A stretch of 64,000 nucleotides of DNA from the NCBI GenBank assembly GCA_027625915.1, contig JANTQA010000032.1, positions 10,168,001 through 10,232,000 on the forward strand, read 5' to 3'. This DNA comes from Anaeramoeba flamelloides. Lineage: Eukaryota; Metamonada; Anaeramoebidae. A program made the position numbers and the translations under genes. The notes under the pieces are model-generated. The model ran no database searches. It had not been told where the DNA came from and saw only the letters and a list, made by a program, of their open reading frames with translations. Of the stretch, positions 23,351 through 35,428 are shown piece after piece; position 1 is the stretch's first letter; each line of letters begins with the position of its first letter.

Positions 23351-23745
23351 CAGTGGTAACATTACTGAAAATGAAAAGTAAAATCAAATATAAAGAAGAA
23401 ATCAATTAACTTCAATTAATAATTCATTATATTATTTTCAATCAATACAATAAATACAATTTAAATCTACTTTCTTTTCGAAACTGTTGGTGTGGTTTTG
23501 GCGATCTCAAAAAAATAATCGAATTTTTGAAAAAATTTTTTATAATTGATCAATCAAAGAAAAACTCAGAACAAAAGATAGTATTAAAAAACTTTTATTG
23601 TGCTGAATACTTCATTTTGTGTTTAATAATTTATTTATTTTTTTTTTTAATTATTCTTTCTTTTACTAATCATTTTCAGTAATATTCCCAATTAAAAAAC
23701 GTGTTGAACTTTTTTTCCCTTTTTCACTTTTTTCTTCACAATGGT
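23351..23745. repeat. Inverted-repeat element, family C copy 2 (left end worn)
   Basis: Follows family C copy 1 through GTAACATTACTGAAAATGAA, CAATTAACTTCAATTAATAA, ACAATTTAAATCTACTT and the right arm CATTTTCAGTAATATTCCC...TTCACAATGG. The outer left arm is largely lost. Confidence 0.7.
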
Positions 23746-24197
23746 AATAATTATTCTGATCAAATATAACTTTAATCTTGGTGCTATATCAAATATAAAC
23801 AATTTTGGATAAAAATTTCCTAGTTTTATCATCCATGATAATTTGAGAAGTGGGTGTGTCTGTAATAAATTGATAACTTTGGACAGGGGTAAACAATAAT
23901 ATAGTATTATTGAATGATGATAATTGGTGGGTGGGTAACTAAAATAATGTTTTTTTTTTTATGTTCTATGTTTCCCTCTTAAAGATATTTCATTTCAGTA
24001 ATAAAGCTTTTTTTTTATAAATTGAAGATAAAGATATTTGATTAATTACTTCAGCTTGTTCAAAATTGATTTAAAGAACCCCTTATCTTCTCTATATGCT
24101 GTTTTCAATCAATTGAACAATTTCTTCTATTTATTCCACTCAACTAATATTATGTTCACATTGAAATTTTCTCTGAAAAGTTAAAATGGATTGTATT

Positions 24198-25334
24198 GTA
24201 GTGAAAAAAAGACCGGATATGAAAATAATCCCTTAAAAGATTTTTAATTGCGAATATTAGTAAAATTGATGTGTACTTTTATTTATTTAAGAATCAAATC
24301 CTTTTTTTAATTAACCAAATTTTTTTATGAGCCGAGTAATAAACCCGCTTAAAGTACATTAAACAGGGGATTTCTCTAGAATACTAGGGGGACCGTTTGA
24401 TAACATAAGTAGATCAACTTTTTTTGAAAAACAATCGAGTTTTAAAGAGGTTTGCTTAGAGTTTGGAAAATGATCATTTTTATTCTTGTTTTTTGATTGA
24501 TTTGATGGTTTTTTTAACAAGTGTAATTTCATTAATCATCATTCTAATAAGTGGACGACCTATAATTTTAAAATTTTGATTCTTAAAAAAGGATTTGATT
24601 TTAAGGACAACGTTTTTAGGTGAAAACAGTGAAATGATCGATAAAATCACCCTTGAATAAGTTATGTAATCCAAGTAATATTTGTCCAAGTAGAATTTCT
24701 TTTAGAAAAAATGTGAAATTTTCACAATTTTTACCTTGTAAGATCATACTAAATTTTGATTTTAATATTTTAGAAAGTCCATAACAACTTTCAGAACGCA
24801 CACTATTTTCTAGTGCTGTTCTACATATTTTTTAAATTTGCTTGTACAAGTCTGAAATGTTCTCAAATTTGAAATAAACTTGAAAATCCCCAAAAGCCAT
24901 TTTTTGCAATTATTTTTTTGTTATTTATAATTTTCCTTTTCATTGAACAACAAAGAAAAATAGCCTTCGTGAAAAAGTAAAGATGACCAAAAATGTTTTT
25001 TTTTTTTTTTTGTCCAATTTCTTGGGCGTGAAAATTTTTTTTGAGAAGTGAAAGTGAAATAACACAATTACTCAACCCCTTCAAGGGGGGGGAAGTAGTC
25101 CTTAAATTAGTGAGAAACATCGAGAGCACAATTACTTTTATTTGAAAAACCCTGTTTATTTTCAATATTAAACATATTTATAGAGAAGGAATCCTTATTT
25201 AGAAATACGTCAAAAAATAATTAATTGATATTGGTCCTTAAATAAATGAAATTACCCAACAGTTTAACTAATATTCACAATTAAAAATCTTGTCTGGAAT
25301 TATTTCCATGTCCGGTATTATTTTCACTACTTTA
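24198..25334 (+). mobile_element. Inverted-repeat element, family B copy 2 (longest, about 1.1 kb)
   Basis: Ends TAGTGAAAAAAAGACCGGAT and GTCCGGTATTATTTTCACTA. Inner arms GATTTTTAATTGCGAATATT and ATATTCACAATTAAAAATC. It carries the shared family interior (GAATACTAGG, GTTTGATAACATAAGTAGAT, AAGTGTAATTTCATTAATCA) plus about 600 bp absent from the shorter copies. Small minus-strand frames at 24480-24801 and 24863-25165 lack any recognisable transposase motif. It may be closest to the parent element, but no autonomous function can be shown. Confidence 0.78.
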
Positions 25335-27146
25335 CTATTAGTTCGATTTCTTCAAATAATAATATTTTCATTTGGGTTTGTTGAAATGTAAAAGTAAAAC
25401 TTTAAAAAAATTATTGTACTATTTTGTTGAATATAATGGTTTAAATTTTCACTTCGTTTTTCCTTTTTTCTTTAACAAATTGAGTTTACAAAGAAATAGA
25501 TTCTAGATTGTATTATTTGTCTATACTGATATTTGAATTTTAAGTGGGAAAAAATTTTCACTTCATATTCTCAATTTCCTATTTCAAACAAATCCACAAA
25601 TTTCAATCTCATTCTTTGGAGAACCTAATTTAGCGAAGAAAAACATGGAAAAGAAAGTGAAAATTTATTCCCATTTATATTTCAAATATCTGGTGACGAG
25701 ATCTTTTTTTTTAAAATAAATATAGTCAAAAGCAGGTAAAATATAAATCCTAAATGAAATAAACCATTCAAGAATTAAAAAAAAGGTTTCGAGAAGACAT
25801 GTTATTACATGACATTTCAAATAAAGTTTTTTAAAATCTAAAAAGAAAATTAAATACTTTTTTTGTGAAATGTAAAATCAAAACAATTGTCAACACTAGA
25901 TCTTTTCTTCTCAATTTATGTTTTTTCTTAAGGAAATTCTTATTAAAAAATATTTTCCATTTCTATCTATTTTAATTTTTTAGATTTTTAACAAAGTATT
26001 TAGATTTCTACATTTACTAAAGGTTTAAAATTGAACAATTTAGACTCTTTAAACAATATCCCAATTGAACGATTCATAATTACACGATAATTCATAGATT
26101 TATCTGTAAAATAGAATATATTTTGAAGAATATTCCAAATTGATCAGAAAAATGGATTTTCCTATTTTTTCGGTTATAATCTTTTTAAATTTGTTAATTT
26201 TGATCTTTCTGAAACTTCTAATGGACTCCAAGAGTTTTTTTTCTTATTAGAATTCATTTCCCAAAACAAAATTAATTCTTTTCATTTTGAGTCAAGTAAC
26301 TAATTTCCCATATTTACATTTTAACCAAACCCTTTTTTTCAAAACAAAATTTAAAAACCAAAGAGGATGAAAATTCGCCAAAATTTGATTGCCAAACGAT
26401 TGAAATGAGTGAAATTTGTTTTTTCTAAAGAGTTGAATACTAAAAAATAGAAATAATTTATTAAAAACTAAAAGGTGTTGACTCTTTCAAGAAAATTATT
26501 TCTTCAAAAAGAAAGAATTGCGATCACAATTTCCTTGACACTACAATTTCAAAACTATTGTCAACCAATTATCACTTAACTGACAAGAATTTTAAAACGT
26601 AATAAAATTTTACTTTGGAATCGGAATAGGAGTAGGAGTATTCTATAGAAATAAGATGAATGGAAAAAGGTGTTTAATTGCCGAATAATCATAGAATTAT
26701 GCTTTTCAAGAGTAGGTATTTTTATGTCTTTATGACGAATTACAAAATTAAGACTTATTACTATTGAACAAATTTTTGAAAAGTAATTGTTGTTAACTTC
26801 AAAAAAAAACTTCTCAAGTTTGATGTGGGTGTGTGTTTGGTTATTTTGAAACCAAACGAACATAATTGTTGATTTAATTGGTATAAACTGTCAAAAAAAT
26901 AAACACTTCACAGTTGAGAATCTGAAATTGACTCAAATTGAAAAAATTACGTTTTTGAAACTATCACACCAATTCACAAAACTATACCTACCGATTAACA
27001 AATAACTTCAATTAATCAATTACCTTTGACAAATAAAATTGTCACATATTTTTTACAGACTGTTTTTTTTCAAAATTTCTTCAATTTTCATTTAACAAAT
27101 TTTGGATAAAGTCTCAAAAAAAGTACGTTGACTTTATTATATTACG
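25335..27146. other. Intergenic DNA upstream of the kinase gene
   Basis: No gene supported. A 95-codon minus-strand frame at 26576-26863 has no motif and looks spurious. The kinase promoter should lie in the last few hundred bases. Confidence 0.4.
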
Positions 27147-30100
27147 ATGAACAAACTTGAAAACAATACTAGTTGGGAAACTTTGCATTGGATCTCGTCA
27201 AGCTCATCTTCTTCAGACAACGAAGAAGAAATTAGTAAAGAAAAAAAGTCGAACTTCAATTTTCCACTTATTCTCTACAGACCAAACTCCCCTCAAAATC
27301 GAAACGATCAACTGGACGAATTAATTCCAAACAAATCACGAAAATCAAGAAACAAGAAAAATGAGTCGGTAATACCAAAAAGAAAATCCAAAAAAAATAA
27401 AAAAAAAATCAAAAAACATTCTTCTTGGAATTTTAAAACACCACCAATCAAAATCAAAAAAAACAATAGTAAAAATAGAACGAAAAAGAAAAGGAAAGGG
27501 AAAGGGAAAAATAAAAACAAAAATAAAAAATCAACAAGATCACAAACCATAAAAGAAAACAAATCTACCAAACAAAATTTCAAATATTCTGAATTTCACA
27601 ATCTTGATTACAATTCAGTCCATCAACACAACCACCACCGGTCTGATGAACAGTTCGTTCTGAATTCCTTTTTATCGATCCAAAAAAACTTTCGACAATT
27701 AAAAAGGGCCACTGATCGTGAATTGATCTTTATCATTGATGATATAGAGAAAATTCTTAAAAGCAAAGCTGCGTTAACCAATCAAAGAGAAATGGGGATT
27801 AATAGGTCCCACTCAGAGAATCTTGAGATTAACCGAAAAATAAAGTACAATAGTCGTGATCATAATTCTAATCAGAAAAACCAATTTAACCAGCAAAATA
27901 GTTCTTATCTGAAATATGGTTCTCGTCAGAAAAACAATCGATTTCAAAAATCAAAAAAAAAAAGTGTTTCCAAGAGAATTGGACACGAAAAAAACAAAAG
28001 AAAAAATGGTGTCCCCTTCCAAGAGGGTGACAATTACTTTTGTCAAAGTGGTAGTCTTGGGGAAACAAAATTTCTCCATTATTTAAATGATTTGTTAATG
28101 ATTTCAAAAGAAATATTACAAATCCCGACCGAGCAACTGTCCTCCAAGAAATTTGAAAAATATACACAACAAGTGCACCGCCGGTGTAGAGGGTGGGGGC
28201 TTGATTGGCCAAACAAAAAAATCTCTTCAAAATTGTTATTTAATATTGCAAGAATCCTCCGAATGGTTCGAAGCGAAGAAAGCTTACCAGAGTATCAATT
28301 ATTTAAAAGATTAGCAAGAACTTCAACTTGTGAATTTCCATCTTCACAGCAGTTACACTTGTTGAACAGCCCCAATAATCTTAAAGGCAACAATGATAAT
28401 ACAAATAACAACCATAAGAACAAGAGCATAAATATAAATAGCCCGAACAAGCAGAACTCTGGATTAGTAAAATTAAAAAAAGAGAAACAGAGCCCAAGGA
28501 ACCAAACGAATCAAAGGAACCAAAGGAACCAAAAGAACCAAAAGAATCAAAATAAAGAAAAAAAAATATTGAAACTATTATCAAAAAAATCAAAAAAGAG
28601 TACAAAGAGAGCACCTAAACACCAACTCCAAAATGAAAAAAATATCAAACATAGGGCCAGGAGTAGATCGAATTTTTATATCAAAAACAAATCATTAATT
28701 AAAGCACATCTTTTAAACATACCTAATCTGAATCCAAAGACTGGCAATCATAATAATGGGACTGGAAATGATCAGAAAAATAAAAATAAAAACCAAAGTT
28801 CCAATAATGGCAAAGAAGGAGAAGAAAACAATTCAACAGGCGAAGAAGAGATTTATTTATTATGTAGAATGTGTGAGTGCTTAATTAGAGTTGATCTTTT
28901 TGAAGAGCATAGCGAATATTGCATGGTTGCCAATAAATCAAATTCAAAATTAATATTATGTGACGAGAGATTAGAAAAGATCATTGGGCAGATCGAAAAT
29001 TCATTAAAGAAATGGAAAACCAAATTTAATGAAAATTCAAATGATCAAAGATCGCATTGGAAAGTTTTGATTTTGGAAAACTTAAAAATTTTTGGTAATT
29101 GTATGTTCAATTTAGATTCAACAACACACGTCAACTTAAAATTAAGTAAAACACTTATCAAAAGGCTAATCAAACAAAAAATGCTATTTATTGACAAATG
29201 CGATTCGAATGACATCTCCTTGACAGAGCGACTTGAGAGAATAATGAGAGACAAATCTAAAGCCTTAAAGGGCGTCCATTGTGCAACACCACACCTTGAA
29301 CGTACAAAAAACCCCCCCAAAGCCATTGGAAAAAATGAAGCAAAGGAATTGCACAACAACGGGGAACAAGGGAACATGGCCCAACATTTATTCCAAGAAG
29401 ATAATATTTTGGAACCACAACAAGAAGAAAACCAGTCAAACATTAATTTTCCTGGGAAGGAAAAGAAAAAATTAAAGACTCATTCCAAGAAAATCGAAAA
29501 ACCAAGTTCTATGTGTAATGACTCATTTAATATTTTTTATGAACCAAATTTCTCAACTAATGAAAAGAAGAACACACAGTCTGATAAAGAAGATATTAAC
29601 AAGGAAAATAACAGTGAACAAAAAACAAAAACCGAATCGCTAATAAGGCACAATGATAAACAAATTCAATCAAAAAAATTAAAAAGGAAATCGAGCGAAA
29701 TCCAACAAATTATCAACAATTTTTCAAAAATTTCAGATTTTGAAATTATTCAAAAAATTGCGAGAGGGGCCTATGGCAGGGTGTTTTTGGCAAAAAAAAG
29801 GAAAACTGGTGATATATATGCCTTGAAAGTTTTGAAAAAAGCTGACATGCTCTTAAAAAACCAAGTTGACCATGTTACAAGAGAAAGAAAAATAATGTCC
29901 AAAACATCAAACCATAACCCGCACGTTGTTAAATTATATTATTCATTTCAAACAAAACAAAATTTATATTTAGTTATGGAATATATGCCCGGAGCTGATT
30001 TATTTAGTTTGTTGCAAAAAGTCGGTGGCACTTTGAATGAACAAACGGCAAAGTATTATTTGGCCGAACTTGTTTTAATTTTGGAATTTGTCCATTCTCT

Positions 30101-32327
30101 TGTAAAGTTTTCATTTTATTCTTCTCTTCTTTATTCTTTTGTTTTTGAAAAGTAATTTATATATTTTTAATGAGATAATTTGATTCAATTATTTTTTAGC
30201 ATGATAATATAATTTTGATTTTTTTATTATTATTAAATTTATCTTATCCTTTTGAATCATCAATATTTATTCAAAATATTTTTTGAAAAAAAAAAAACAA
30301 AAAAACAACTTAAATTTATACTAAACAACACAGCGATAACTAAAAGTTAACCAAAAACAAAAGGGTCATGATTTTAAAGATTGATCTCTTTAAAAATAAA
30401 ATAAATCACAATTAAATTCCAATAAAAAAAAAAAAATAAATCATATAACCAATTATGAAATTTTCAGATATAATACTTTATAATCTAGAATATTTTTTGT
30501 TAATAAAGTCGACAAAAACAAAAAAATTAAGAAATAAAAAAAAAATATTTTAAAAAGGCACACTACAAATACATTTTTAATATTATTTAATATACTAACC
30601 AATATCGTTTTTTCCCTTTAAAATATTGTTAAAGTATGTTGATAGGGGACCTAATGAAAAAAAAAAAAAAATATTATCAAAATTTTTGAATAAGAAAAAG
30701 TTAAATATGACTTAAAAATACTCAAACCTCTCGAATAACATTAAAAAAAAATTGATGGAATTGATAACCATTAAATAATTTTTATTTTTATTTTATTTTA
30801 TTTTTTTTACCGCATAACACCATCTTTTATAACAATTCAATTTTAATTTATATAAAATAATTAAAACAAAATTAAATATTCAATCTCAACTTTAATTAAC
30901 GCTAATGTATCAATTTTACAAAATAGGGAATTATTCATCGGGATTTAAAGCCAGACAATTTATTAATTGATAAAAATGGAAGATTAAAATTAACAGATTT
31001 TGGCCTTTCAAAAGTTGGTTTAATAAGAAGAGTAGATGTTCGGGATAGACAAAGACAGATACAAAGACAAAAACAAAATTTTCGAAAAAGGATTGGGAAA
31101 AAAAAAAAAAGAAGAAGAGGAAATATTCAAACACCTCGCCCACAAACAAAACATTTCATTCGTTCAAAATCTGAATATATTACAGGAAAATATAATACAG
31201 ATGATTATTTCGAAATGCAATTACAATTTGGAAAGTCTTCCACAGAATCAAACGACAGCGATGACAGTAGTGGCGAGTGCATCGAAAATAGTGAAAACGA
31301 ACAGTTCAAATCGAATTTTTTTTCATCTTCCTTTTTTTCAGAATCATTATCAAAATACGATTCAAAACATTATTCCTCAATGAACGATAATAAAGAAATA
31401 TCAGGCAAGCTTGAATCTTTTGGCTTAAATAGCCAATCAAGTGTAAATATCATAAACCATTCTTTAAAGAATTCACAAGAAGATGAAAACGACAATTCAA
31501 TGAAGAAAAAGGAGAATGAAGAAAATTCAGAGTATGAACAAAGTGAAAAAGAATCAAAGAATATTAATGGAGAAAATAACGAGAACGAGAACGAGAATGA
31601 AAATGAGAATGGAAATGGAAATGAAAATGAAAAAAGTACAACTGATCAAGATCATAAGAATCTAAAAGGAAAAAACAAATCATCAAATTTGGAATCAAAT
31701 TCAAGAAAAAACCGGACAAATCTTGTAGGAACACCAAATTATTTAGCACCTGAGGTACTCTTAGGTAAATTTGGACATAGCTTTGCCATTGATTGGTGGG
31801 CTTTTGGTGTCATTGCCTTTGAATTGGTTTGTGGCTACCCACCTTTCATTGGTGAATCGATCGAAGACATCTTTCATAATATTGTGGAACTGAATATATA
31901 CTTTGATGATTTCATGTCAGATGAATTTGTAGATTTAATTTCGTTATTATTGGTAGAAGATCCAAACGAAAGACTTGGTGCAAAAGGCGCCGACGAAATA
32001 AAAAAACATCCCTTTTTTGAGGGGATCGATTGGGATAATTTTTTTGAAACAGAAAACCCTCCTTGGAAACCTAGAATTCAAAACGAAATAGATGTCAAAT
32101 ATTTCGATTCAACAAGGTACTCAAATGTTCTTGAAGATGAAATCGACCAAGATATCTTCGATGATATGAATGTTGAAAACAAATCTGATTCATTTGGGCC
32201 AAATTCTGGAACATTTGAAGATTTCTCTACAGTCAATTGGGATCAATTAAAATATTTAAATTTAAAAGCTATTAATTCAACTAAATCAATCAGAGTTAGT
32301 TCACCAACTCGAAATGATCAAATCTAA
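27147..32327 (+). CDS. AGC-family Ser/Thr kinase, IREH1/MAST/Rim15/Greatwall group
   Basis: Exon 1 27147-30101 and exon 2 30927-32327 join in phase 0 ([17 protein letters not shown]) across an 825-bp intron (CTT|GTAAAG...AAATAG|GGA), giving 1451 residues. From about residue 311 a helical segment ([18 protein letters not shown]...) resembles the conserved N-terminal region of plant IREH1. A zinc-finger-like [20 protein letters not shown] starts near 573, matching the CRICEE...HS..C finger of IREH1-type kinases. The kinase domain (about 865-1350) shows [13 protein letters not shown], the ATP lysine in YALKVLKK, catalytic HRDLKPDN (989-996), DFG (1009-1011) and GTPNYLAPE (APE at 1259). The roughly 250 residues between DFG and APE are Asn/Glu-rich; an expanded insert here is the hallmark of the Greatwall/Rim15 branch. 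Key catalytic residues are intact, so it should be active. Family roles are cell-cycle and nutrient control via PP2A-inhibitor phosphorylation; the target here is unknown. Confidence 0.93.
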
Positions 32328-34345
32328 TTTTATATTTGTTTTTAATTTTTTGTTTTTATATTTATGGTGTTTTTTATATATTTATTGCTTTCTTTAAATA
32401 CTTTCTCTTTTACCATATCCCCTTTTCTTTTACCCCTTCATATTATGTTATATAATCTTATATAAAATTTTGTAAAAAAAATTGTTTACAAATGTTTTTT
32501 TTTAATTGTGAATTTTTCCCAAGGGATTATTCATAAAAATATAAAAATAAACTGAAAATTAATAGAAATTTTTTTTTTTTTTATTGTTTGAAATTTTTTT
32601 TTTAATCAAAATTAAAGTGAAAAATTGGTCAAGTTATTATTAATATTTGTTTTAAATTTTTTTTAATGAACAAGTTTTTATTTATTTGAATATTTATAGA
32701 TTAACATATTAGAGTAAAAAAATGTAAAATTTATCTATTTTTTGATCCACTTTGTTTAAATTAATTATATTATATTTCTCAAATAAAAAAAAATTTTAGA
32801 TTAATTAAAGGATGAAAAAAAAGCACATTTCCAGAAAATAAAAATAATAATATGAACCAATTTTTTTTCTTTTTAATTTTTTTTGTAACCTTATAAATTA
32901 CCATTTAATAGGTTAAAATCATGTTATATTCATCCAGAATAAAGGTATATCGCCATTGAGAAATGACGATATTAGATCTCTAAGTTTCAAATTGCATCTA
33001 AAAAAACTACGAATAATACTATTTAACCAATAATTTTTTTTTTTTTTATTGGTTATCAGAAAGAAAAATGAATGATTTTGGTTATTTTTTGGTTAAAGGG
33101 GGAAGTATTTTCAAAAAAAAAATATTAAAATTTTGTAAAGATCTTAATTTTTTTTTTTTTTTTAATATATATTTTGATGATGAAAGGGACGAGTTCTCCA
33201 CATCTTAACAATTTCTTAATTTGGGTTTATTTTTTGTAATCCAATATTTGGATGTTTCTACAATTAAATGGAAAAAAGTAATCTATTGTTTTTATCAGTA
33301 ATTAAGTTTATTCTTGAAAATGGTGAAACATTTTTTGTTTTATGTTGGAAAGTCTTGACTTTGAAAGAAATTTTTTTATCTTCTTATTATTCTTAATAAT
33401 TAATCTGAAAATTCAAATCCCAACCAATAAAAATAATTGAAATATAGACAATTAAATTAATGAAATTTTGATTGAAGTTTAACAAAATTTTATCTTTGAA
33501 ATTTAGATCTATTTCGTCGATTTTTTTTATTTCTTAATGGTTTTAAAAAAGTTTTTTTGAGATTTCAAAAAAAGAAAAATAATTTTCTAAAAATTCTTAT
33601 TTATTTAAAGTTTTTTAACAAATTATTTGATCTTATTCACAAGAATCATTAAAACAATTTAAACCATTTTTACGATAAAAAAATTTTATTTGAATTTTGA
33701 GGATAAAACTACAACTTCACAAATATCTTTTAAGAAAATGTTATTTTGAAAAATTGAACTACGTCTTAGAACAAAAAAACAATTTCTAATGCAAATTTTT
33801 AAATGTTTTTAAAAATTTATTAATTAGAACTATCATTCTTATTTCAATTCAATTTTTTTTTCAATTGGTAGAAGAACTCATGTTTTTGGTTAACCAAAAG
33901 AATTACCTCACAACAGAAAGAAAATTTATATTAATATTCCTGGAAACAAAGGCTTGATATTGTAAAATAATGATGGAACACGTAATAAAGAAGGTAAACT
34001 TTTTTTAATGTGAGAAATTAAAAGAATTCAATATTTTACTTTTTCATAAAAAATGGAAAAAACAATTTGATCTCACCGAAAAAACTTTTCTTTTTTCTGG
34101 TTTTCTTAGTTGATCAGAATTGTTTGACACTTTGAATTGACAAAATTTGTAAATCGAGAATCTCACCAATAAAATACAATCAAAATTTTCCCTTTTGTCC
34201 AAATGTAATAATCCTTTAATTACTTTTCCAAATCAAATAATTGTAACTGTCTCAATATTATTAAACTTTCTAAAAATCCATTATTAGAACTTCATTCACT
34301 AACCATTATTTTTTTCATTAGTTTAAATTTCAAGATTTACGATTA
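32328..34345. other. Spacer downstream of the kinase gene
   Basis: AT-rich, homopolymer-laden DNA with no coding exon recognised; it should hold the kinase 3' UTR and poly-A site. Confidence 0.4.
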
Positions 34346-34847
34346 TAGTGGTGAAAAAAAAACCGCACATGAAAATTTTCCTGGAGAAGATTATTAATTG
34401 TGATTATTAGGAAAAATGATGTGTAATTTCATTTATTTTCTATAAAATCCTTTTTATAAATAACCAATTTTTTGATGAACCAAATAATAAACCCACCTAA
34501 AGTGCATTAAAGTAGGATGCCTCTAGAATACTCAAGCAATTGTTTGATAACATAAGGAGATCAACTTGTTTTGAAAAACAATAGAGTTTTATTGAGGTTT
34601 ACTAGAGTTTTAGAAAATGATAATTTTTATTCTTGTTATTTGATTGACCTGAATGGTGTTTTGAACAAGTGTAATTTAATTAATCATCATTCTAACAAAT
34701 GGATGAGTTATAATAAGCAAAAGTTTTCTTCTTCAAAAAAAAAAGATTTGATATTAAAAATTGAAATTACACAACAATTTTAGTAATATTCACAATTAAT
34801 AATCTTATCCGGGAAAATTTTCATTTCTGGTATTTTTTTCACTACTT
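34346..34847 (+). mobile_element. Inverted-repeat element, family B copy 3
   Basis: Ends TAGTGGTGAAAAAAAAACCG and GGTATTTTTTTCACTACT, with inner arms GATTATTAATTGTGATTATT and AATATTCACAATTAATAATC. The interior aligns with the 24.2-kb copy (AATAATAAACCCACCTAAAG, GAATACTCAAGCAATTG, TTGTTTTGAAAAACAATAGA). A 70-codon frame inside it is a chance frame. About 500 bp. Confidence 0.8.
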
Positions 34848-35428
34848 AAAATTATTTTTATAAAAACCCAAAGAATGATACCTTTGATTTCCCTTTTTCA
34901 TTCAGTTAGTTGTGTTTATATTAATTTTAAATAACTGAAAATAATATATAAAAATAGACTTTTGAGTTAATTTTTTGAGATCAAAAAAAAAAAATAGATT
35001 ATATGAACAACTGATCTCAATTCCAAGACAAATTTAAGAAAGAAATTTTTTAAGAGTCAAATCTTGAATATCGAAAATTCAGATTTTGGCTTTGTTTCAA
35101 AAATTCTTTTTTTTTTTTTTAACCAAAAGAAGGATCTTTTTTTATTTGATAGGTGAAACTTTTTTTGTACTATTTTTTTACATGAAATTTTTTAGATACA
35201 TTTTAGCTACGAACAACTAATAAGATTTATGCTCAAGATCAATATACTTTAATTTTAGGATTTTTCGTCGTAAATACTAATTAATTAAATCTCGAAAATT
35301 TAAAAAAAAAAAGACAAAGTGAAATTTTCGTCAAATAAAAAAAACTTTTCAAAAGTTAAAAACAAAATCATTTTTTTAAAAAATTATCACTAATTTCGGG
35401 CTTTGTCTTTTGTTTAACTCCAATTAAA
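34848..35428. other. 5' flank of the VPS9 gene
   Basis: AT-rich; promoter expected here but no distinct motif. No gene. Confidence 0.4.

Noticed and set aside
24863-25165. 100-residue minus-strand frame inside the longest family B element
   Set aside because: Looked for transposase motifs (DDE, HTH) and found none; probably chance.
26576-26863. 95-residue minus-strand frame upstream of the kinase
   Set aside because: No family resemblance and composition like background; divergent to the kinase but without support.
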